A stretch of DNA of 64,000 nucleotides from Pratylenchus scribneri (taxonomy: Eukaryota; Nematoda; Chromadorea; Rhabditida; Pratylenchidae), in NCBI GenBank assembly GCA_030063045.1, contig JAQSEB010000150.1:434001-498000 (forward strand), in the 5' to 3' direction. The notes beneath the pieces are model-generated. The model searched no databases, had not been told where the DNA came from, and was given only the letters and a program-made list of their open reading frames with translations. Position 1 is the stretch's first letter. Every line of letters starts with the position of its first letter. Shown here piece by piece: positions 58,201 through 64,000 of this stretch. Position numbers and translations under genes: made by a program.

Positions 58201-60552
58201 TGTTATTCCCCTTCTCTCGCTGGGCCAAATGTCAATGGGTCGATCGGGCCTCGTGGATAGTTCACAGCTAAAGACTCTGCACTTGTAATTCCATAGGTCA
58301 AGAAGTTGTATTAATCTCTTGGCAGGCCACGGTTGCTTCTTTTTCAAAGCCCCAAAAAACTGATTTAAGGCTTTCAGCGGGTCTGTCCTGATAATCCAGG
58401 CAATCGATCCGGGTTGATTTTCCAGGTGATGACGCAGGACAAAATCGACAAGAAGAAGGTGCAGAAAGGTTGGCACAATTTCATTCCAACTGCAACGAAG
58501 CACATGACCCCATGGGTGATTTGTATGGTTCGAAACTGTCCATTTTCCGCCATTTTCATGTACGATTGGATTCCATGCTTCTCTTAATTTTATTGGTTCG
58601 CACATTCCGTGTCCTAGAAGGGCCATTTCTGAGCACGGTTGCGTTAACTTGAATTTATTCAGGACACCCCTTCTTTCTTGATTGTTGCCTTTTTCATAGA
58701 GGATTTTATGTCCGGCAGGCGTTTCGGGAGAAGGCGGTGGCGATGGCGTCATCAACGAATTGGTCCGAGGCCACCATTTCTTTGGCCTTTTGGCTGGTTG
58801 ACGTGCCGTTTTCGACGGCTCGGCGTGACGATTCAGTTGTGATTTTCGTTCCATCGATCCAACTTTCTTTGGGTCACCTTTGGGAATCCGGAAATCATCC
58901 AATGGATTCCGGAAGTCTTCCAGAGTCATTTCAGCCGGTACTTCATGATGCGACTCTGAAGTCCGTGGAGTCGATTTTTCATGTTGTTTCCTCTTTCGAT
59001 TCTGCACAGCATTCATCCTTTCTCCTCGAGGCAATGTCGGTGGAGGCGTTGATGGCGGTGTGTAGCTCCTTCTTGTTGGAATTGGAGTCAACCGCTTAGA
59101 TGGAATCCATTGAAGGGCCTCTTGTTGTCGGCTTGATTCAGTCGTCAATTCAATTTCGAACTCGGGCGCTTCTGGACCGCGTGGCACTGGCTCGGTCTCC
59201 TCGATGATTTCGTCGTAGTCCAATTCGATTGAAGACATTTCTGAAAGAGCACATGCCATTATTGTGTTTTCTTCTGGGTTTTGGGTAATTTCCAAAGGAT
59301 AAATTTGTGAAACTGCTCGTTTGAGCGTCCCATTGCTTGATTTTAGGACAATTGTCCTTATTTTTCCGTCCCTCCCTGGGATCACATCGATAATTTTTCC
59401 AACTTTCCACGTTGATCGTGGAAGATCGTCCTCAATTAGGACGAATTCTCCGGGGATAGGCTCACGATTAACCCCTTGTTTTTGCAATTTCTCAAATCTT
59501 TCGCGCAATGCGATAAGATAAGAGTCATTCCAAATTCTCCAAAATTTGTCAACGCTGGCTACTGACCTTTTGAAATTTTCCATCAGTTTATCTTTGTTTT
59601 CCCATTTCGGGAGGTAATCTGGATCATTGTCTTCTTCGCCAATTGGCGGCAAATCAGAATTGATATCCGCATATGGGATTAGAAAATCGATTGGTCTCAA
59701 TGGCACTGTAACTTCGCCTTCGGCCAAAAATGTGAGTGGTCTATTGTTTACCACCGTTTCGACTTCGATCAAAAGGGTTGATAAATCGTCAAAATTCAGC
59801 AGCTTTTTACCGATTGTTCGGCGTAAGCTGTGTTTGACTAACCCAACAAAACGTTCAAAATGGCCACCCATCCAGGGGGCTCTTTCAGTATTGAACGTCC
59901 ATTTTGTGCCATTCGAAGCGGATTCGTTTTGAACAATTTGGCTGGAGAATGCATTTTCCCATGCCTTTTGTATTACTTTGCTGCTTAGGACAAATTGAGT
60001 CCCATTGTCAGAATTGATCAGGCGAGGCGCGCCGCGTCTGGCGACGAATCGCCGATATGCCAGCATGAATTTCTCTGCTGAACAGTCCAGGACTATTTCC
60101 ATATGTAGAGCTCGTGTGCTCATACATACGAAGATAGAAGTCCAGATTTTTTGAACTTCAGTGCCAAATCGTGCACGAAGTGGCCCGAAATAATCAATTC
60201 CTACGGCCGAAAACGGTCGTGAGGCTTGGACCCTCCCCTTGGGGAGTTGCGGCATTTCTGGCTTTAAAAAGGGCTTTGCCTTGAATCGGTAGCATATATT
60301 GCATTTGGTAAATGGGTCTGAATAAAGGATTTTGCTGATCACTTTTCTGGCTTGAGGTAGCCAGTATTTTTGTCTGAGTATGCTCAAAAGGATCCCAATT
60401 CCACAATGATGATTTCTCATGTGGATTTCCCGAATAATCAATCCTGTTATGGGACTTGATTTTGGGAGATAGATGGGGAATTTTGCATCTTCTGGTGCAT
60501 TACTGTCGGCAATTCTGCCTTGGCATTTTAAAATTCTTTCTTTTTCAAACAA
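55222..60552 (-). CDS. Integrase-unknown domain-envelope polyprotein segment of element 2
   Basis: 1,776 codons counted from a TTG. The frame is continuous with the RT segment upstream except for TAA at 60565-60567, so the true product is the C-terminal part of a larger polyprotein. Integrase has an H2C2 zinc region at about 44-87 and Asp120, Asp182 and Glu233, the same D-61-D-50-E spacing as element 1. A DUF5641-like end and a basic Pro-rich linker with KRPKK follow. The unrecognised domain is at about 630-950, then a signal-like hydrophobic run at about 999-1023 ending AAAAG and a Thr-rich stretch at about 1061-1134. The Cys-rich ectodomain contains RSKR at about 1443 (56215-56226), followed by a transmembrane segment at about 1686-1719 and a tail. 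Unlike element 1, the envelope-like part is unbroken. Confidence 0.9.
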   Translation of the reverse strand: MFEKERILKCQGRIADSNAPEDAKFPIYLPKSSPITGLIIREIHMRNHHCGIGILLSILRQKYWLPQARKVISKILYSDPFTKCNICYRFKAKPFLKPEMPQLPKGRVQASRPFSAVGIDYFGPLRARFGTEVQKIWTSIFVCMSTRALHMEIVLDCSAEKFMLAYRRFVARRGAPRLINSDNGTQFVLSSKVIQKAWENAFSSQIVQNESASNGTKWTFNTERAPWMGGHFERFVGLVKHSLRRTIGKKLLNFDDLSTLLIEVETVVNNRPLTFLAEGEVTVPLRPIDFLIPYADINSDLPPIGEEDNDPDYLPKWENKDKLMENFKRSVASVDKFWRIWNDSYLIALRERFEKLQKQGVNREPIPGEFVLIEDDLPRSTWKVGKIIDVIPGRDGKIRTIVLKSSNGTLKRAVSQIYPLEITQNPEENTIMACALSEMSSIELDYDEIIEETEPVPRGPEAPEFEIELTTESSRQQEALQWIPSKRLTPIPTRRSYTPPSTPPPTLPRGERMNAVQNRKRKQHEKSTPRTSESHHEVPAEMTLEDFRNPLDDFRIPKGDPKKVGSMERKSQLNRHAEPSKTARQPAKRPKKWWPRTNSLMTPSPPPSPETPAGHKILYEKGNNQERRGVLNKFKLTQPCSEMALLGHGMCEPIKLREAWNPIVHENGGKWTVSNHTNHPWGHVLRCSWNEIVPTFLHLLLVDFVLRHHLENQPGSIAWIIRTDPLKALNQFFGALKKKQPWPAKRLIQLLDLWNYKCRVFSCELSTRPDRPIDIWPSERRGITEPHLRLFIDELQRNISLAMMSLRHQRFFPMRIYDPIVSTLIIGDERAIRPLAEHVHFPQVIPIDNGDELEAYFLGAQLHLGIIVFKADKPDLLPILEKLMEKMQYVWRCVIIIEEAPMTFEWYPEWRKIQDALKAMKRGASIVAVKRRNPEDKLEVLKEMGIQLPPVKPPKLAPTAAIIPEQSTSAAAAATSSHPTTMPERQMSGARTPLSARLTRLLPIVLLALLFIFNPLAAAAGTTLIPGTSSPPARMAKVNLDGRPARYKVKASAKAKQYAEAARQSSTLAPTMKPSTTDKPRTMVKTTTTTKPQSTTKRQTAMATSPIFNATTTAPKMAQPITIQQKMSTKPEQNDQGRYPESWQDSWESEEQSWEEKPKRRSASRRQAEAEDWDEPVTEHVTKQVLWCSNKGEFWIKNPKISPFCRAPPDVLTTWKPMRLRVYHRNLVPVKLPRAAICSIKVESKEYYTNLLGDKFFQKPIKRFENVSAMQCQEMQKRKICPKTDGAMTQKADGFFSTNNAMHYDFPGRIASLWTGSKTAVAVNCMYAETELFYSTKDLRIISPVYDTRHCQLNEGSCQVNGSRLIWKSECNGRCRPCEFNLLAEWNGEVTEKMWVSTSREVALTFVADAPKVRSCDGNILRLSEQGYAVMEGDYIKIKLPTRSKRQANPVPGVVLADQLASQLTASNVAVTRAVQQLFFRECQRTERITEATPASRYLLNRTDIQARWVTKDILEVYPCAPISSRALRLRPTPGHCYKFLPVEMDIHDKILVGFLDQMLGILTPTSPEADCLTYGKHLSNIHGKLELFDTQTGDLKAIPHSSLHQLPEQPILGGFSINPLVFHQLTLFNLSLEFPGIHISEHERMNDWKNRELREQKADAEPLGSLPHGLKGQIEEFFWGWVHWLYNLWVIACCIYATVFIIRDVVIPIATLLVITPASATLSTFLGGINLINMFNREQPERGPRNAGNRRVQLAIPGTPQMSMRRLAAIYDDEN

Positions 60553-60564
60553 TTTTAAGTGTTT

Positions 60565-62622
60565 TTATGTGTCATCTGATGGTGGATCAAACTTTTGAGC
60601 GGATTCAATCAAGAATCCTTCAGCCACTTTCAATTCTTCCACTGTGGGAATTTTGGCATTTATCCTCTTTCCTTTTTCAAGCTTAATCTGTTCAATCCAT
60701 TGGGATTTGGACTTTCTTTTGAACAGAAGCGCGAGAAACTGTAGAATGAAAACTACAGTTCTCTTCAATTTTTCCCAGGAAGAATGCCTTGATGGATCGA
60801 TGATCCATTCGGGTTCAGGCATATTGGCAGGGAATGCGCAGATCGGAGGCTCAGATTTTTCCTTCTTTTCTGCCTTTGGATCATAGCTTGCTATAGGTTT
60901 TGGCCATTCACTTGCCTCCTTTTCAAGCCATATCGGTCCTTTTAGCCATAGTGAATTTTCAATCAATTCACAAGGCTTTAGACCTCGGCTGGCCAAATCA
61001 GCTGGATTTTGTTCTCCAGCAATATGATGAACTGGCCAATTTCCTTTGATTTGTTTGAGTCGGTTCTCAACAAATCTATCCCTTGTTTCATTCCCTTTAA
61101 GCCTTTCAATCGTGCAAGAGCTATCCGTCCATAAAGCGACTTGTTTATCACTTATGTCCAGTTCTTTCTGCACAAATTTGGCCATTTTTGTGGCAATGGT
61201 GAGGGCTTGCAGCTCCATTCTAGGAGCAGTGCTCTCATTCTTGGGGAATTTCACCGGGCGGACACGGCTTTTGCCGAAAATCAGATTTGAACTGATTTCT
61301 TGGCCAATTGTTCGCAAATAAATTGCAATGCCCATTGCCTCTGCGCTTGCATCAGAGAATACATGCAGTTCATTCTGCATTTCATTCTTCCCTGCAAACC
61401 GTGGGACTTTTATTGCGATTCCTTCCCAATCGCGCATCAATTCAGTCCATTTTTCTTGGATTTCAGCAGAAACTGGGGTATCCCACAAGACATTTTTGTC
61501 TTCCCAAAGATCACGGATGAGAAGCTTGACTGGGAGGGTAGCCGGGCATAGAAGCCCCAATGGGTCATACAATTTTGAAATGTGTGCGAGCATTATTCTT
61601 TTTGTCAATTTTGATTGGGCAAATTGTGGCATTTCAATCGTGAGCTTGTCAGCATCAACGAGCCACTTTACTCCCAGAATTTTGGGATTCATTTCTGGAG
61701 AAATGTCATTTTCATCCAACAGTTTAAGCTGCTTTGAATTTGACATGAATTGGCACAAACGCATTCCAGCGTCGGCAAATATTTCTTTGGCCCTTTGACA
61801 GGTGTCCAGAAATTCGCCTTCAGTGGTATTCATGAGAATATTGTCCACATAAATGTTTTTCTCAATTGCTCTTGCCACCTTTTCTTCATAAAGGGCAAGA
61901 TGCTCTTTAATTGTGCCATTCAACAAGAATGGACTACAATTGAGGCCAAATGGCACTCGCCGGAATCGGAGAATGCGCAATTTTTCATAAAAAAGTGAAT
62001 CTTCGTTCACATTTGTTGGGTCCTTAACCCAGAAAAATCGGCATGCGTCGCGATCACTTTCTCGCAATTCAATTTGCAAGAATGCTTGTTTTAAATCGGC
62101 GCATATGACAATAGTCATTTGCCTGAATCTCATCAATATTCCTGCTAAATCATTAAGCAGTGATGGACCTGTGTGGAGACATTGGTTCAAGCTGGGCAAA
62201 TTTTTTCCAAATTTGTTGTCTTTCATTGAGCCGTCAAAAACAATCCTCACCTTTGTGGTTGTTTTGTCAGCCCTCATGACAACTTGGTGGGCCAAATAAT
62301 GAATTCGCCCTTGGGTGTCTTTGTCTTCCACCTCTTCGATGATGCCAGCATCAAGCTGGTCTTGAAATATTTTATTATATTGCTCAAGCAAATCTGGTTT
62401 TGCTTTGAGCATTTTCAGAATGCTTCGCAGCCTTCCTCTTGCCAGCTTATAATTAGTTGGCAGCCGATCTGCTTTGTCGTTCCACAGCAGACCAGCCTGG
62501 TAGCGGCCATTTTTGAAGGCCAGGTTGGCTTTGAATTCATTCAATATTTTTTCATCTTCGTCCTTTTGGTCATTTAGACCAATCATGCCTGCATTTTCGA
62601 GGCTAAAATGGTCTGAGACCAT
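60565..62622 (-). CDS. Reverse transcriptase-RNase H segment of element 2
   Basis: 685 codons from ATG 62622, in frame with the segment upstream (separated by TAA 62635-62637) and downstream (TAA 60565-60567). RT motifs are RADKTTTKVRIVFDGS, Asp176 in ADLKQAF, RVPFGLNCSPFLLN and YVDN at 258-261. A Pao-type connection region follows (LYDPLGLLCPATLPVK), then RNase H with SDAS, a MELQALT glutamate, LWTDSSC and NPADLASRGL. Alone it is a pol fragment. The ATG is unlikely to be a natural initiation site, because the homologous region in element 1 is internal to the polyprotein. Confidence 0.9.
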   Translation of the reverse strand: MVSDHFSLENAGMIGLNDQKDEDEKILNEFKANLAFKNGRYQAGLLWNDKADRLPTNYKLARGRLRSILKMLKAKPDLLEQYNKIFQDQLDAGIIEEVEDKDTQGRIHYLAHQVVMRADKTTTKVRIVFDGSMKDNKFGKNLPSLNQCLHTGPSLLNDLAGILMRFRQMTIVICADLKQAFLQIELRESDRDACRFFWVKDPTNVNEDSLFYEKLRILRFRRVPFGLNCSPFLLNGTIKEHLALYEEKVARAIEKNIYVDNILMNTTEGEFLDTCQRAKEIFADAGMRLCQFMSNSKQLKLLDENDISPEMNPKILGVKWLVDADKLTIEMPQFAQSKLTKRIMLAHISKLYDPLGLLCPATLPVKLLIRDLWEDKNVLWDTPVSAEIQEKWTELMRDWEGIAIKVPRFAGKNEMQNELHVFSDASAEAMGIAIYLRTIGQEISSNLIFGKSRVRPVKFPKNESTAPRMELQALTIATKMAKFVQKELDISDKQVALWTDSSCTIERLKGNETRDRFVENRLKQIKGNWPVHHIAGEQNPADLASRGLKPCELIENSLWLKGPIWLEKEASEWPKPIASYDPKAEKKEKSEPPICAFPANMPEPEWIIDPSRHSSWEKLKRTVVFILQFLALLFKRKSKSQWIEQIKLEKGKRINAKIPTVEELKVAEGFLIESAQKFDPPSDDT

Positions 62623-62634
62623 TTTGATCAGTTC

Positions 62635-62961
62635 TTAATTTTCAGAGCTGATTTCAAGATCATAATTTTCTTGATTTGTTTCAGAATTGTCCGTTTTTTG
62701 GGCTTCAATTGTTTTGGAATTTTGTCCGTTTGAGGACTTGTTTCCATTTTTGTTCCGTTTTTGGAGAGCCACAGCAAAAATCTGTTCATCTTCTGAATCA
62801 GATTCGTCGGAAGAATCCCATTTGAACTCTTTTGTTTCCGGTTTGCATCCCGAATTGGCTTGCCTTTCAGATGTGGGTCTTTCGGGTCTGCATGCACAAG
62901 GGCGTTTTCTTCCAAAATATTCGCAACTGCATAGTCCCTTGAGACCATCTTTTCTTTTTTT
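62635..62961 (-). pseudogene. Protease-RT linker segment of element 2, frame-shifted
   Basis: This stretch continues the polyprotein after the frame change in the A-rich run at 62949-62962 and ends at TAA 62635. It holds the second half of the Cys module (GLCSCEYFGRKRPCACRPE) and an acidic Ser/Asp/Glu run (WDSSDESDSEDEQ), both with counterparts in element 1. The interruptions at both ends mark this as a decayed copy, barring assembly errors. Confidence 0.75.
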
Positions 62962-64000
62962 CAAAGCATTTGCAATTGCAGCCATAAATAAATGGCCATG
63001 GAATAGGCGAATTGTTTCCTTCATTCGATGAACTCTCATCTTCAGATGAGCTCTCCTCTTCAGCAGATGTATCTGTGAAGTCTTCTCCGAAATGTCCTTC
63101 ATCTGGGGCACGTCGGAAATAACGGCAGCCAACCTCGACGGGAGGGGCCCTTACGATGGGCACTACTGGTGGATTTGGCTCTTCTGATTCCTGCATTCCG
63201 CTGTCATCTGAGTCAGAGCTTTCATCACTGTATTCATATTCTGATTCCGTCCAATCGTAATCTGGATCGACTGGGGCATCATCACTGTCATAGACAGCTA
63301 CTCCGCAGACTTCTGATTCAGATTCTTCCGGTTGGATGGCACAAAGGCAATTAGCCATTCTTCCTTTGCCGGAAATGAAATGTCCCAAAGCACATTGGCT
63401 AAGGAAGAAGCCGCTGGGTAACTCGGAAACTGTTCGAATGTCAAACAGCTGCCATTGATCGATTCCGATCAGTATATCCGGTTTGACCACTTTGCCTCTG
63501 ATTGGCAGTGGATTTTGATACAGTTGTCTCTGTTCTTGCGGATTTATCGGTACAACTCTGATTGAGCTGACCAGATTTGCCATAGCATTAGCTGAAAGGA
63601 TTAGCTTTGTGCCCTCATTGGTCCGAAGACCGAACTGAACTCGATCGGCGAAAACATTTTCCCTTTTCATGCCAAAAGCGGACACTTGAAAGCTTTCTTG
63701 GCATAATGTTTTGAGTTCAAGCGCGGATCTTAACTCATTGGTAATGTAAGACCGGTGGCTTCCGCTATCAAAGAATATTAATGCCTTTTCTTTGAGGCCC
63801 AGTTTTGACGGGTTGAACACTTCCGTCTCCAAGCACATAAGCAATACCTTTTTGCCTGAATTTGGGATTGTGTCATTAACAGCGCACAATTCCTTTTCAT
63901 CATTTTTATCTGGCGTGCCCGTATATTTGGGCTTTCCGCTTTGGGAATTTGCTTCTCCCTTTTTACATAGGGCTCGGTTGTGCTTCCCTTGGCATTTTGC
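62867..64000 (-). CDS. Gag C-terminus and aspartic protease of element 2 (partial at window edge)
   Basis: The frame is open to the right edge of the window, so the 5' part is missing. At the very edge a knuckle of the form CQGKHNRALC is visible, matching the last Gag zinc knuckle of element 1. The protease follows with FFDSGSHRSY (catalytic Asp codon 63767-63769), a canonical DSG unlike the DNG of element 1, and SDSDDSG-type acidic repeats come next. The first half of the Cys module (GCNCKCFEKKK) precedes the frame change, and the frame ends at 62867. Confidence 0.88.
   Translation of the reverse strand, partial: AKCQGKHNRALCKKGEANSQSGKPKYTGTPDKNDEKELCAVNDTIPNSGKKVLLMCLETEVFNPSKLGLKEKALIFFDSGSHRSYITNELRSALELKTLCQESFQVSAFGMKRENVFADRVQFGLRTNEGTKLILSANAMANLVSSIRVVPINPQEQRQLYQNPLPIRGKVVKPDILIGIDQWQLFDIRTVSELPSGFFLSQCALGHFISGKGRMANCLCAIQPEESESEVCGVAVYDSDDAPVDPDYDWTESEYEYSDESSDSDDSGMQESEEPNPPVVPIVRAPPVEVGCRYFRRAPDEGHFGEDFTDTSAEEESSSEDESSSNEGNNSPIPWPFIYGCNCKCFEKKKRWSQGTMQLRIFWKKTPLCMQTRKTHI

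Larger units (their letters stand above)
54760..64000 (-). mobile_element. second, diverged BEL/Pao element (element 2), truncated by window edge
   Basis: On the minus strand, from the right edge leftward, come a Gag zinc knuckle, aspartic protease, Ser/Asp and Cys modules, RT, RNase H, integrase, an unrecognised domain, an envelope-like region and an LTR. The layout matches element 1 but the proteins are clearly diverged, so it is a different family. The coding frame is broken at an A-rich run (62949-62962), at TAA 62635-62637 and at TAA 60565-60567. The 5' LTR and most of Gag lie beyond position 64,000. The left boundary is approximate, since the end of the LTR and the target duplication cannot be fixed without the other LTR. 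Confidence 0.92.

Noticed and set aside
1..64000. CRISPR array, rRNA, riboswitch or bacterial operon
   Set aside because: No regularly spaced repeats, no rRNA-like sequence and no bacterial gene arrangement; all clear features are eukaryotic mobile DNA.

Overview
The window is eukaryotic and most likely from a nematode, although the sequence alone does not prove this. Two grounds support it: a background that is by eye about four-fifths A/T, and two BEL/Pao-class LTR retroelements that carry an envelope-like region. No complete host gene, rRNA, tRNA or CRISPR array could be supported.

Layout. Positions 1-35,649 are AT-rich non-genic or intronic DNA. They hold dispersed repeats, short tandem repeats, a 492-bp hAT-like MITE with a perfect 19-bp terminal inverted repeat, and scattered 100-200 bp islands of higher GC with short coding-like open frames. 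Positions 35,650-48,271 are a complete BEL/Pao element on the + strand (12,622 bp). It has two 687-bp LTRs that look identical, a perfect 5-bp target-site duplication, a primer-binding site resembling tRNA-Trp, and a repeat-rich leader. It encodes Gag, protease, RT, RNase H, integrase, an unrecognised domain and an envelope-like glycoprotein. Its frame is broken twice: a one-base frame change at an A6 run at the RNase H/integrase junction, and one in-frame TGA in the envelope region. Positions 48,277 to about 54,760 are again AT-rich. From about 54,760 to the right edge lies a second, diverged BEL/Pao element on the - strand. It is cut by the window edge within Gag, and its pol is interrupted by one frame change and two stops, but its integrase-to-envelope frame is open. 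The two elements lie tail to tail.

How the parts would work together: Gag and its zinc knuckles package RNA, the aspartic protease cuts the polyprotein, RT/RNase H copy the RNA from the tRNA primer, and integrase inserts the DNA. Downstream of integrase both elements keep a similar block in the same frame. It consists of an unrecognised domain of about 310 residues, a hydrophobic signal segment, a Thr-rich stretch, a Cys-rich ectodomain with an R-x-K-R motif, a transmembrane segment and a basic tail. That is the layout of an envelope-bearing, retrovirus-like element. The unrecognised domain, a Cys-rich module between protease and RT, and a triplicated hairpin with splice-donor-like sequence in the leader are the least explained parts.
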